Notes: generated from the letters alone by a model not told the origin. Shown: positions 9,242 to 18,362, counted from the stretch's first letter. The stretch is DNA of 64,000 nucleotides from Candidatus Scalindua sp. (GCA_021776915.1 JAIQZU010000082.1:1-64000); one strand, 5' to 3'. Made by a program: numbers and translations.

Positions 9242-10381
9242 TTAATACAATCCTGTTTTAACTAACTTATCATTATTCTTCAGTAATGTAGGATTCCTTA
9301 CACCATCCTGAGTAATTCCATACTCTATTGCCGTAGAAGTTGGAGGTATTCGGACAGCTTTGTCTCGTTCAAACATATTTGGTATAAAGAAGCTTTCATC
9401 AAGTCTGTGAAATACCACCTGCCCTTCCTCCTCATAGTCAACTGTCTTTGAAAGACGTTCATAACCTGGCTTATGCCCATCATCCGTAGACACTACCTGC
9501 ACTATCATTCTTGGCCCAAGCGGAAAGTAATCCAGATCGTATACGGAGGACTCTTCCACTTCCAGGCATAGGCCAAAAAGAGTATTACCGTACCCGGAAA
9601 TATGAACTGCTTCAGGAAAGTTTTCCTCCTTGAATCTCTTGTATGCATCTTTTCCTATTGAAATACCACCGTAATGCACCCCTTTGATTCCCATTCGCTT
9701 TTGAGCGCTCATCCGCATGGCTAATGCATCCAGAACAGGTGGCGTGGTGTACAAGACATCTATTTCCTGTGTCTCTATGATGTCCAAAGCCTGTTCCAGG
9801 ACATGTTCCAGGTAACGTTTGCTTCCGATTGATTCAGGCTGCAGCTTCTTTGCCCACCTGGGATCAAAATCTATGGAAAAAGGATCCATGCTCCCCATTC
9901 TGTTTGCGACATGCCCTACTGCCTTACCAATTATGTGCGGGCCGCCTGGCCCGATCCATAACCAGTTGCCTCCAGCCGGAAACCCCCGCATCCCGGCAAT
10001 ATAAACAAACCAGTCAACAAAGGCTGTAAGGAATTCATCTCTTCTGTAAGCAGTAACCTTAGGCCTGCCTGTAGTACCGGCAGTCTCTCCCAGAACAAGA
10101 GAAGTCTTCTGGTTCAAATAAAATTTTGGAATAAAATGTTCAATCGGATATTTTCTTAAATCATCCTCGCACATTGGCCCGAGGATTTTAAGATCGTCAA
10201 GAGTCTTTATCTCTTTTATCGCATTAATCCCAAGCTCTTTCTCTTTATTGAGCCAGTATTGGCTACCATGGTGAGGATCAAAGTGTATTGAAATAACTAC
10301 CGGCAGCCATTCATCTGGCGACAAGCCAAACCACTTTGCATTTCGGAACTGAAATGAATCAACTCTTTTTAGATTAAGCAT
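9242..10381 (-). CDS. AMP-dependent acyl/aryl ligase-like protein (PaaK-like)
   Basis: The 379-residue protein has the adenylation P-loop 'AGTTGRPK' (residues 101-108) and a 'YGNT' segment like the ANL A5 region. It resembles the phenylacetate-CoA ligase (PaaK) group but is shorter than usual for that group, with a reduced C-terminal mobile domain. It presumably activates a carboxylate as an acyl-adenylate, for transfer to CoA or a carrier. It sits downstream of the RND/MMPL transporter in the possible lipid cluster. The substrate is unknown. Confidence 0.75.
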   Translation of the reverse strand: MLNLKRVDSFQFRNAKWFGLSPDEWLPVVISIHFDPHHGSQYWLNKEKELGINAIKEIKTLDDLKILGPMCEDDLRKYPIEHFIPKFYLNQKTSLVLGETAGTTGRPKVTAYRRDEFLTAFVDWFVYIAGMRGFPAGGNWLWIGPGGPHIIGKAVGHVANRMGSMDPFSIDFDPRWAKKLQPESIGSKRYLEHVLEQALDIIETQEIDVLYTTPPVLDALAMRMSAQKRMGIKGVHYGGISIGKDAYKRFKEENFPEAVHISGYGNTLFGLCLEVEESSVYDLDYFPLGPRMIVQVVSTDDGHKPGYERLSKTVDYEEEGQVVFHRLDESFFIPNMFERDKAVRIPPTSTAIEYGITQDGVRNPTLLKNNDKLVKTGLY

Positions 10382-10392
10382 TTTTCAAGTGT

Positions 10393-10420
10393 GTAGGGAC
10401 GAACGGCCGTTCGCCCCTAC
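10393..10420. repeat. Palindromic intergenic repeat, family A copy 2
   Basis: This 28-bp near-palindrome (GTAGGGACGAACGG and its complement, one mismatched pair) lies between the ligase and transporter genes. It matches the copy at 749-776 at 25 of 28 positions. Confidence 0.75.
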
Positions 10421-10435
10421 ATAGGGTAATTAGAT

Positions 10436-12763
10436 TTAAGCAAATCTTGGTTTAAAAAGTAGAATACATGAAGGTAATATAAACAGGTTTGCGGCCAAAG
10501 CGCTTATCATCGATACACCAGTCAGCAGCCCGAAATATTGAATGGGCTTAAAGCTAGATAGACAAAAAATAAGAAATCCACATGTTGCAACAACAGTAGT
10601 AAAAATCAATGCCCTGCCCACTCCGGAGAGAGTGCGTTGTATTGCAAGATAATGATCCCCGTCTTTCTGAAATTCACTTTTAAAACGGTATAGGAAATGG
10701 ATTGTATCATCGACTGATATGCCGATTGCCACACTCGCTATCATAATAGTTGCAACGTCCAGGTTTATACCCAGATATCCCATAACACCCAGTGTAAAAG
10801 CAATGGGGATAAGGCTTGGTATCATACTCATCATGCCAATCCTCACTGATTTCAATAACAAGGCGATACATATGAAAATCAGGATAAAGGCAAGCGTAAA
10901 TGTCTTTATCTGGCTTTCAATCAAGTAGCCCTGCATATCCATAAGGAGCGGCACTATACCTGTAATCGTACAACCTATACTTATAGGCAAATTTGCCTTA
11001 ATAAATCCTTCAATATTCTCTACTATCTCCTGATATCTGGAAGAATCAACATTTTTCATTCTTACCGTAATCCGCCCTTCGTTATTATCTTCAGTGTAAA
11101 GACTTTTAACTATATTGTCCCCATGTAATGAGGCCAGCTTTACATAATCAACTGCCTTATCCCTGGTTATCACCTGATTGTCTGGCTTATCCTTGTTCAG
11201 TAGCTTGTTAATATTTCTTACATAATCAACTACAGATATGCTCTTTGTTACTTCTGGTATACTGCTTAAATAATCCTGTAAGTCTTCCACCTTAGCAAGA
11301 ACTTCCGGTTGAAAAACACCTCCGGCATTTACTGCGTTTATGACAATCTCCATGGGGAGAAGTCCCATCAAGTTATTCTCGATATGCGTTGTTGATCTTG
11401 ATATCTCACTACTTTCAGGAAATGACTCGAAGACGTTTGATTCAGCTTTTGTCTTTGTGATTCCATAAATTGCGAAACCAACGAATATTAAACTTAAAGT
11501 AAAGACATATATAGTATTCTTCTTAACAAACCTGCCGATAAATCCATAAATACCACTAAATGCTCTCTTACTTACCCCATCATCCTCTTGAATGTTTACG
11601 GAAGAACTCATTAATCCCGGAAAAAGAGAAAGGATGCCCGGAACAAGTGTTATACACACAAAGAAGGACATCATAATTCCTGCTGCCATAAATATACCCG
11701 TGATCTTAACAGGTGTTACATCACTAACCATCAACGAAAGGAAGCCAATTGAAGTAGTTAAGCATGTAAAAAGACAAGGTACGCATATATGTTTGACTGT
11801 TGCCAGTATACTCTTTCGCCTGTCTCCAGTAAGCCTGACCTCCTGATAAAACCTGTTAAGAATATGCACAGTAGTTGCCAGAGAAATTATGAAGATAAGA
11901 GGTATAAGCATCCCTGAAACCATATTCACCTTATTATTAAAAACAACAAACAAACCAACAGCCCAAATAATATTAATGCTGATTGTTACAGCAGGAATTA
12001 ACACACCGGAAATATTCCTGAATAGAATTACAAGAATAACAAGGGATACCGCAAACATTACCGGAGTGAAAGTCTTCATGTCCTTTTGTGACATTCTATC
12101 AAGTTCAGCATTTACAATAGATGGGCCAGCCAGAAAGAAATCTTTCGGCGACCTTTTCGCATCCCCCATTCCTTCTATTAACAGAGGCTGAGATGAATTA
12201 TCTTTCTTTTCCATTCCCGCAGTCATAATGATTTCTCTCGTTTCTTTTGCCAGTTTAACCCTTGATTCCGTCGACCCTTTGGCCACAGTAGCCACAATTG
12301 CAGTAGTTTCACCATCACTTGATATCACATTGTTAACGTACACAGGATCATCCAAAACCTCTTCTTTAAAGACTTCAGTAACGGACACTGACTTGTTTTT
12401 CTTCAGAATTTCTTTAAAGTATGGAGCCGATAACTTGTCCTTGTAGACACTTGCTAAAGATATTACGTCCCTGACTCCTTCAACCTCCTTAAGCCGGTTT
12501 GCAATATTGCTAATTAACCTGATTTCTTTACCGGCAAAAAGATCGTTACCGTCAATTACAATTATGAGAAACTCTTCATCCCCAAACTTATCTATGAAAT
12601 CATAATAATAATCAAGCTTCGGATCGTCTTGCTTTAACCAAACCTCAATGGAATTATCAGTCTTTACTTTAATTGCATAATATCCAAAGAGCCCCGTTAA
12701 AAGCGCTATCAGGACAAAAAACAATATACGATATCTCAGTACTATGCTGGCAATCCGTTCCAT
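10436..12763 (-). CDS. RND superfamily (MMPL/HpnN-like) membrane transporter
   Basis: The 775-residue protein has the duplicated RND plan. There is one helix near the N-terminus, then a large extracytoplasmic loop (about residues 35-225) and five helices (about 230-385). A second helix, loop and helix block follows (about 405-770). The Asp-containing 'SVAIGISVDDTIHFLYRF' near residue 685 is the proton-relay type segment of lipid-exporting MMPL/HpnN proteins. These proteins move lipids such as hopanoids or mycolates. Here it lies among acyl-activating, reductase and SCP2 genes, so a lipid cargo is likely. The substrate is inferred. Confidence 0.85.
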   Translation of the reverse strand: MERIASIVLRYRILFFVLIALLTGLFGYYAIKVKTDNSIEVWLKQDDPKLDYYYDFIDKFGDEEFLIIVIDGNDLFAGKEIRLISNIANRLKEVEGVRDVISLASVYKDKLSAPYFKEILKKNKSVSVTEVFKEEVLDDPVYVNNVISSDGETTAIVATVAKGSTESRVKLAKETREIIMTAGMEKKDNSSQPLLIEGMGDAKRSPKDFFLAGPSIVNAELDRMSQKDMKTFTPVMFAVSLVILVILFRNISGVLIPAVTISINIIWAVGLFVVFNNKVNMVSGMLIPLIFIISLATTVHILNRFYQEVRLTGDRRKSILATVKHICVPCLFTCLTTSIGFLSLMVSDVTPVKITGIFMAAGIMMSFFVCITLVPGILSLFPGLMSSSVNIQEDDGVSKRAFSGIYGFIGRFVKKNTIYVFTLSLIFVGFAIYGITKTKAESNVFESFPESSEISRSTTHIENNLMGLLPMEIVINAVNAGGVFQPEVLAKVEDLQDYLSSIPEVTKSISVVDYVRNINKLLNKDKPDNQVITRDKAVDYVKLASLHGDNIVKSLYTEDNNEGRITVRMKNVDSSRYQEIVENIEGFIKANLPISIGCTITGIVPLLMDMQGYLIESQIKTFTLAFILIFICIALLLKSVRIGMMSMIPSLIPIAFTLGVMGYLGINLDVATIMIASVAIGISVDDTIHFLYRFKSEFQKDGDHYLAIQRTLSGVGRALIFTTVVATCGFLIFCLSSFKPIQYFGLLTGVSMISALAANLFILPSCILLFKPRFA

Positions 12764-12819
12764 ATAAATTCAGACGTTAATCTACAAACATCTTCAGGTT
12801 TTTATTCCTGCAGAATATA

Positions 12820-12850
12820 CCCTGACCCCATTTAAAATTACTTCCGGCAA
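12820..12850. repeat. Short dispersed repeat, family C copy 1
   Basis: A segment with the pattern ACCCCATT-AATT-CCGGCA recurs at 14410-14440 with one single-base indel and a few substitutions. Both copies lie in the short gaps upstream of minus-strand genes of the same cluster. The function is unknown. Confidence 0.45.
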
Positions 12851-12915
12851 ATAACCGTATCCCCTGAAATGAAAGAAAGACTCAAATATTAACAGCTATT
12901 AAAACCCTGGGTAGA

Positions 12916-14373
12916 TCATCTATTATCATTTAAAATATCCCTTTTATTGCCGTCTATTATCTCCCCACTACTCCCATCCTCTGTATACTTAACTAACTCC
13001 ACCCTTCCTTTTGCCCTCTCTACATATGCCGAATCTTCTACTTCCAATCTTTCGAAATATTTCCCAGATACATCTTCATACAAATCAATATTATAAAGAG
13101 GTGTACCATTGAAATTATAATCATTAGAAAGGCTTAAGAGTCCATCTTTCCCATAGACAGTGTATTTCCCTTTCTCATTCTTGTATCCAACATAATATCG
13201 CCCTGCCTCTTTATGATATACATCCGCATTCATTGGGTAAAGTTTGTCACCCACTTTCTCAAGAAACACATTACCCTCAATTACGTATGTCTTGCCTGCA
13301 TTAGATAATGTCCATTCAGAAGTCATTCTATCTGGGCTGTGGACTAATATAGTCCCGTCTCTTTTCAAAAAAGTATTTTCCAGCTTTTCATAGTCTGTGT
13401 GAACAACGCTATTTCTCATTGATACATCGTGTACAACAGCTGCATCATTATATGCATTCACTGCCTCTTTATATCTTTCCTCACTCCATGCTCGTTCTAT
13501 ATAGTCATTAATATCACCATAGATTATGGACGAAGACACAAACTCTTCTTTTGATAGATTATCGAAATTCTGCTCTATTTTCTCTGTATAAAGCTGTTTC
13601 CACAACACATCATCATTAACCGTATCAGAACTGAATACTAAGCTCTCATTATCAGTCTTCACTCTTATCCCTATACCAGGTAAGCCATGCCAAACAGGCG
13701 CTTTGACTGCCTCAATGGTATCTCCTTCTCCATTATCAAGTACATTCTTGTTATTCTCATAAAAAACATCTGAAGAGAAAGGATAAAAGCTTTCAGGCTC
13801 AACCCATTCTCCTTGGACAGGGTCTTTAAAAAGCATCCTCGGCTTTCCTGTTTTTGTGCTTATAACTATCTTCGCAGTATCAGGGCCTGCGACACTACCA
13901 TCTCTGCCCATAACATAAAGACTTGTTTTACCGCCACCGTCATCCCTGGATACTAACTTATACCTGGCATGAGGCCCAATTGTCCGGAAATCTATATAGT
14001 CCTCATAGGGAATATCCTCTATCTTTTTTCTACAAAATGAAAGACTGTTGTTAAGAGCTGGGCCAGAGGAACATTTCAACTCATCATTGATTATGTCTGT
14101 TGTATAAAGTGTAAGCTTGTGTGTGAAATCTGGTGCATACTTATAAAAGAGGGCAAGGTCAGTAAACCATCTTTTATGATCGTCATGGCAATGTGTAATG
14201 AATAGACCCTTAATATCTTTGAGTCCGTGACCCCCTATTTGCTTGAAAAGAGGCGCCCCACAATCTACTAAATAGCTGGATTTGCCAATATCTACACGAT
14301 ATCCTATGCTTTTACCTTCCCTTGAAAAGGGACCATAATCACCGAGTACCTTTAACGTGATACTATTACTCAT
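12916..14373 (-). CDS. Metallo-beta-lactamase-fold hydrolase with long C-terminal region
   Basis: The 485-residue protein carries the metal-binding motif His61-x-His63-x-Asp65-His66 (HCHDDH), preceded by the 'VDCGAP' strand. A later His ('PVWHGLPG') and 'VFSSDTVND' could supply remaining ligands. The motif predicts a binuclear-metal hydrolase. About 70 residues (near 150-215) look like an insertion. The last 120 residues, rich in Tyr and Gly, do not match a domain I know. A good Shine-Dalgarno (AAAGGAGG) precedes the ATG. It lies between the SCP2 and transporter genes, so an acyl-thioester or ester substrate is possible. Confidence 0.75.
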   Translation of the reverse strand: MSNSITLKVLGDYGPFSREGKSIGYRVDIGKSSYLVDCGAPLFKQIGGHGLKDIKGLFITHCHDDHKRWFTDLALFYKYAPDFTHKLTLYTTDIINDELKCSSGPALNNSLSFCRKKIEDIPYEDYIDFRTIGPHARYKLVSRDDGGGKTSLYVMGRDGSVAGPDTAKIVISTKTGKPRMLFKDPVQGEWVEPESFYPFSSDVFYENNKNVLDNGEGDTIEAVKAPVWHGLPGIGIRVKTDNESLVFSSDTVNDDVLWKQLYTEKIEQNFDNLSKEEFVSSSIIYGDINDYIERAWSEERYKEAVNAYNDAAVVHDVSMRNSVVHTDYEKLENTFLKRDGTILVHSPDRMTSEWTLSNAGKTYVIEGNVFLEKVGDKLYPMNADVYHKEAGRYYVGYKNEKGKYTVYGKDGLLSLSNDYNFNGTPLYNIDLYEDVSGKYFERLEVEDSAYVERAKGRVELVKYTEDGSSGEIIDGNKRDILNDNR

Positions 14374-14409
14374 AAATCAGTACCTCCTTTCCAGATTCTT
14401 CGTAACATG

Positions 14410-14440
14410 CCTTAACCCCATTAGAATTGCTCCCGGCATA
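14410..14440. repeat. Short dispersed repeat, family C copy 2
   Basis: This is an imperfect copy of the 12820-12850 element, in the gap between the SCP2-like gene and the metallo-beta-lactamase-fold gene. Confidence 0.45.
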
Positions 14441-14449
14441 ATTAAGATA

Positions 14450-14935
14450 CTACAAATAATTAACAAGGACGTTCATCTTAAGCGCAATTGCTATGTCGCC
14501 TTCAATCTGAACCATTTTCTTGAAAAATGCCTGTTGCGGCGTAATTTCCTTTCTTATAATAGACATCAAGGTCTCACTGTTCATTAGAAATGTTGATGAT
14601 GGCACCAACACAGCCTCACTAGATGGCGAACTGGTAGCAGTGTAATTTCTTACAACACGTTTTAAGAGTCCGGCTTCCACTTCAATAGTCCAGCTGCCCG
14701 CGTTGTCACCGGCAATTACAAATCTGATAACAGCGTTAAGACTCTCAATCTTTGACAATGAACACAAATTCACTCTGGCAAACATTAACTCTTCAAAATA
14801 TTCTACAGGAGTTGTTTCACTTGTAATATCCGGCCGTTTTTCGGTATTCTCTGGTTTAATATCAATTGTCTGGCAAGCTTTATTGTTCATAACTAATACG
14901 TTCTTTTCAAATATTGTTATAAAAAAACTCAACAC
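14450..14935 (-). CDS. SCP2 sterol/lipid-transfer domain protein
   Basis: The 161-residue protein has a C-terminal SCP2-like fold. It shows the 'VIAGDNAGSWTIEVEAG' strands and the typical ending 'ITPQQAFFKKMVQIEGDIAIALKM'. SCP2 domains hold hydrophobic ligands such as fatty acyl chains or sterols in a tunnel. No signal peptide is clear. An internal ATG at 14890 would remove a hydrophobic N-terminal stretch of 15 residues and may be the true start. Neighbours are a thioester-reductase-like SDR and a hydrolase, which supports lipid handling. Confidence 0.75.
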   Translation of the reverse strand: MLSFFITIFEKNVLVMNNKACQTIDIKPENTEKRPDITSETTPVEYFEELMFARVNLCSLSKIESLNAVIRFVIAGDNAGSWTIEVEAGLLKRVVRNYTATSSPSSEAVLVPSSTFLMNSETLMSIIRKEITPQQAFFKKMVQIEGDIAIALKMNVLVNYL

Positions 14936-14956
14936 ACTTGAAATAAAATCTCAACA

Positions 14957-16225
14957 CTAACAAGCTATCTCAGCTTTCTGTGATGCTGTTTGTTTTGCAT
15001 CCCCCCAGTTGTGAGATATAGCAAAATCTACTAATACCTTGACTAAATCTCTTGTAATGGCCGGGCAAACTATACCGGCACTCTCCAATACACCCTGAGT
15101 ATTTCTGCAATCAAACCGCAATCTGCTAAACAGATAAGAGTAATAAGTCTTTGTATGGCGAAGGAATAATCTCTCGATTGCACTCAAACGTTTGTGTTCC
15201 ACTTGTCCATCAATCTTCACATTTATCCCCTTGATTCCCAGAACTGGCATTAACAAATCTCTTAATTCACTGAGTTCCGGTGGATCTGGATTTGTAATAT
15301 GAAAGATTTTGTTAATACTCTCCTTAACCTTTAAGATTGCAACAATGGCATCGGCAACATAATCTATAGGCACCAGATTGATCAGGGCATTTGGAACTCC
15401 GGGCACCCTTACGGAAATATCGTTTAGATTCTCACTTTTGTGATCAATAACGCTATTCCTGATATTGAGTAAAACCTTTGCAAAAATGTATATATTATCA
15501 AATTTACAGGTAGCCCCCGTTTTAGAATTTCCTACTATTATACTCGGACGGTATATCGTATAAGGAATTTCATTACTTTTTGCATACTGAATCACAACTT
15601 GTTCGGCAATGAATTTACTCCTTTCGTACTCATTATTAAATAGAGGCTCTTCATCAACCAGTTCGTTTTCGTAAACAATTTCATTTTGTTTGCCTGCCAC
15701 ATACGCTGTGCTGACATAATGAAATCTCTTTTGCTTACCGGTACTGGCAAACTGCAGCATATTTTCCGTCCCTTTAACGTTGACGGTCACAAGCTCGTCC
15801 GCTTGTTGATTCTCAAAGTGTGTAGCTGCCGCACAATGAAAGACTTCGTCTACTTCATTACACAACCTTTTGTGTTCTTGTTTCTCTAATCCCAAATAAC
15901 TGGAAGTTATATCTCCTTCGAATATTTCTACATTATTCAAAAACAAATTATATAGTGATTCATCTGCATTTGTCCAGATGCCATTAATACTGTGCTGTTC
16001 CTGCAAGTATTCATTCGGCTGACTTCCAAGAATAAGTTCCTTTATCGTACTCTCCCACCCAAATGAGGTTGGCGAAGTATCATAATTTCTTTTCCTTATT
16101 AATAACCTCAGCTTATAACCAGAAGTCAAAAACCTCCGCGTAATTGCACTCCCGAGAAAACCTGTTGCCCCAGTTACCAAAACTATTTTTTCTCTTTTCT
16201 CCATATTAAATTGGTCCCTCTCCAT
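14957..16225 (-). CDS. Thioester-reductase-like SDR (fatty acyl reductase family)
   Basis: The 422-residue protein opens with an NAD(P) fold ('VTGATGFLGSAITRRFL'). It has 'DEVFHCAAATHF' and the YxxxK pair in 'NEYERSKFIAEQ', and it matches extended SDRs of the NAD_binding_4/thioester-reductase group. Such domains reduce acyl-CoA or carrier-bound thioesters to aldehydes or alcohols. The C-terminal 130 residues should form the substrate cap. An ATG at 16204 with AGAGGGA upstream is an alternative start. It lies directly after the receiver gene and before the SCP2 gene, with 18-21 bp gaps, so co-transcription is likely. Confidence 0.8.
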   Translation of the reverse strand: MERDQFNMEKREKIVLVTGATGFLGSAITRRFLTSGYKLRLLIRKRNYDTSPTSFGWESTIKELILGSQPNEYLQEQHSINGIWTNADESLYNLFLNNVEIFEGDITSSYLGLEKQEHKRLCNEVDEVFHCAAATHFENQQADELVTVNVKGTENMLQFASTGKQKRFHYVSTAYVAGKQNEIVYENELVDEEPLFNNEYERSKFIAEQVVIQYAKSNEIPYTIYRPSIIVGNSKTGATCKFDNIYIFAKVLLNIRNSVIDHKSENLNDISVRVPGVPNALINLVPIDYVADAIVAILKVKESINKIFHITNPDPPELSELRDLLMPVLGIKGINVKIDGQVEHKRLSAIERLFLRHTKTYYSYLFSRLRFDCRNTQGVLESAGIVCPAITRDLVKVLVDFAISHNWGDAKQTASQKAEIAC

Positions 16226-16243
16226 AGCTAAAATAGAAACATA

Positions 16244-16618
16244 TCATTTATTATCTGCTTTCACCTTGACCGCTTCACGAATAGCCTCTTCAATCTCATT
16301 ACAATCAACTGGTTTCTGAAACAATCTGAAAGATTCGTGAATAATTGAAGACACGGAAGATAAAGGTTCGTTAATGTCAGTAATAACTATGACCGGCAGT
16401 TTATAATCTATCGTTCTTATTGCTGAGAAAATCTGTATACCGTTCGTATCGTCAGATTGCAGGCAAAAGACTATTACATCAAACACTTCATTCAACACAT
16501 ACTTTACGGCTTCACCTGGCCTGGATGCTTCTTGTATGTAAAAGTCTTCTGATTTAAGTGCACTCCTTAAATTGCATCTAAACAACTCGTCCGAATCACA
16601 GATAAGAATTTTTTGCAT
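16244..16618 (-). CDS. Stand-alone receiver-domain protein with Cys at the phosphoacceptor site
   Basis: The 124-residue protein is a single CheY-like receiver. The acid pair (Asp8, Asp10), the conserved Thr ('VIVITDI') and Lys ('FQKPV') are present. However, the strand-3 position that normally holds the phosphorylated Asp is Cys52 ('DVIVFCLQ'). It should not take up phosphate in the usual way, unless Asp56 or Asp57 substitutes. It has no output domain. It is the first gene of the lipid-type cluster, so it may be a phosphorylation-independent or redox-responsive regulator. Confidence 0.8.
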   Translation of the reverse strand: MQKILICDSDELFRCNLRSALKSEDFYIQEASRPGEAVKYVLNEVFDVIVFCLQSDDTNGIQIFSAIRTIDYKLPVIVITDINEPLSSVSSIIHESFRLFQKPVDCNEIEEAIREAVKVKADNK

Positions 16619-16756
16619 TTTTAGTAATTACAACTTTTATAAATTGAAATTGGTCACATCACTTTCTTGTTTTTTTTGGCCTTTGAAAAGAATAACTCTG
16701 AATCCTCTTCTCCCTATTAAAGTTTACTTGTCATAATCACATGTTAAGCAACTATC

Positions 16757-16771
16757 GCAATAGATATGCCG
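16757..16771 (-). promoter_or_regulatory. Possible sigma-54 promoter for the receiver/lipid cluster
   Basis: On the minus strand the sequence reads CGGCAT-N5-TTGC. The GG and GC pairs are separated by exactly 10 bases, as in -24/-12 promoters. Only the leading T of TGGCA differs. It would start transcription about 130 bases before the receiver ATG at 16618. Confidence 0.4.
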
Positions 16772-16891
16772 CACGCAGGAAAGGAGAAGAGTCGAGCGGG
16801 AATTGTCCTGACAAATGTATGAATTCTAATACCTTATGACAAACAGCTATATTTTGTCATATTAAGAGAAATCGCATTAGATAAAATGAAT

Positions 16892-16930
16892 AATGTAAAT
16901 ATTACATGATCAGTTTGTAATATTTACATT
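16892..16930. promoter_or_regulatory. Tandem palindromes, possible operator pair or hairpin
   Basis: TGTAAATATTACA (16894-16906) and TGTAATATTTACA (16916-16928) are each near-palindromic and start 22 bp apart, about two helical turns. Together they also form a perfect 15-bp inverted repeat with a 9-base loop, followed on the plus strand by TTATTTTT. They lie about 120 bp upstream of the sigma-54-like site, where an activator would bind. Confidence 0.5.
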
Positions 16931-17433
16931 TATTTTTAAAAAATATAGACGGAAGTTATTTGAAGGATCAAGAACTGAAATATAATACTTTAAAGTAAAC
17001 ATCTTTTTACAACTCAGCTAAATCACCAACTTTATAAATATTGTTGAAAAACAAAATGTGATCTCATTAAAATAAGTAAAAACAACAATTTTGTAAAGAT
17101 AAGGTAATGAATGAATTTAAGTCCTACTTCACTCATCACCTTAAAACATCTGGCTGATATCTGACAGTCTTTATAAGGTAATATTAGAAATTTATTCTAC
17201 CAATAAATAAATCATAAAACCCAGTTTGTCGGTTTCATGCAATTCGCCACAATACCACCATCCTGCCTCTTTTATATATGTCCTTTCATTATATAACCTT
17301 AGAAGCACACAAGGCACCTTACATAACCAATAAATAAATCCCAACCAAATTATCCAATTCTTTCAAATGTCAACGCTCTTCGCTATTAAGATGTTTGGTA
17401 CTAATTTTGCTCTGATAAAGAAAAGACACCATA

Positions 17434-18354
17434 TTAAATTCCTTTTACTACGCGATCAGCAAGATCAAATGGGAGTCCGGCTTTAAGAATTTTTTTCTTT
17501 ACTATCTCTGTATTATACTCTGCCTTCTTTAGAAAGGTTATTTGTGAATGAGTATCATAAATCATATAAGAGGCTTTGGGAGTGCCGTCTCGTGGTTGGC
17601 CAACCGAACCGGGGTTAATATAGTAACGCTGGCTGGGACTCAATGAGACATTGAATCTTTCCAACCTTTCCATTGATTCTCTTTCAACAAGCATTAGCCT
17701 GTTATCGAATTGGTCTACCGGGAGAAAGACAGAGGCGGAGACGTTTCTTTTTTCTTTTGTATATAGATACGCCGCAGGCTTGTGTGTGTGACCGGAAAAG
17801 GTTATGCTAGAATATAGTAATTCATATTTTAGAGTTGCCGCATTCTTTATATATAAATAACCCTGTGGGTAATCTGGGGTGCTGTGAACTAATTCAATAC
17901 CAAATCTCCTTAGCTTTTTCCTGAGCCATAGAGAGTTAAGAAATCGCACATTAGTCTTATGGAGAACTTTAGTTGTCCACCTTGCAGCATTGCCTGCAGA
18001 AGTCGACATTGTACTACATAGTGAAGGTTGTCCAATTACCTCTCTGTCATGGTTACCTGCTACTACGTTAGCCTTTTTGCCCAGAGAGAAAATATAATCG
18101 GTTATGTTTTTTTTGTCAGTATCATCAATATCAATTTCTTGAATAATTGACTGAATTTCATTTTTCAAGGATGATTTACCGCTCTTTAAAAATTTAACGA
18201 TGGTACAGCATTCATTGGGATTTGCACCGTATCCAACAATATCGCCAGGTATCAAAACTCTATCTATTTTTTCGTTACTATTATGAAGGTCTGAAAAAAC
18301 TGAGACAAGGGCTTCAAGGTTGCTATGAATGTCTGAAATAATTAAGAATCTCAT
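17434..18354 (-). CDS. Calcineurin-like metallophosphoesterase
   Basis: The 306-residue protein has the dimetal phosphoesterase motifs in order: 'DIHSNLEAL' (DxH), 'PGDIVGYGANP' (GD), 'VAGNHDRE' (GNHD), 'FSGHTHKPA' (GHxH) and 'INPGSVGQPRDG'. It belongs to the YfcE/MJ0936-like group, usually phosphodiesterases and sometimes protein phosphatases. A roughly 45-residue Lys/Asp-rich insert sits between the GD and GNHD motifs. It ends the operon whose first gene is the kinase-like protein, 8 bp upstream. The pairing suggests it might oppose the kinase, but this is inference. Confidence 0.88.
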   Translation of the reverse strand: MRFLIISDIHSNLEALVSVFSDLHNSNEKIDRVLIPGDIVGYGANPNECCTIVKFLKSGKSSLKNEIQSIIQEIDIDDTDKKNITDYIFSLGKKANVVAGNHDREVIGQPSLCSTMSTSAGNAARWTTKVLHKTNVRFLNSLWLRKKLRRFGIELVHSTPDYPQGYLYIKNAATLKYELLYSSITFSGHTHKPAAYLYTKEKRNVSASVFLPVDQFDNRLMLVERESMERLERFNVSLSPSQRYYINPGSVGQPRDGTPKASYMIYDTHSQITFLKKAEYNTEIVKKKILKAGLPFDLADRVVKGI

Positions 18355-18362
18355 TTTTTACC

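Larger units (their letters stand above)
16619..17433. other. 815-bp gene-free region upstream of the receiver/lipid cluster
   Basis: No convincing gene was found. The region is very A/T-rich and holds a possible sigma-54 promoter (16757-16771), a pair of TGTAA-TTACA palindromes (16892-16930), and unassigned sequence between the latter and the phosphoesterase gene. Its length and palindromes suggest a control region. Confidence 0.6.
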
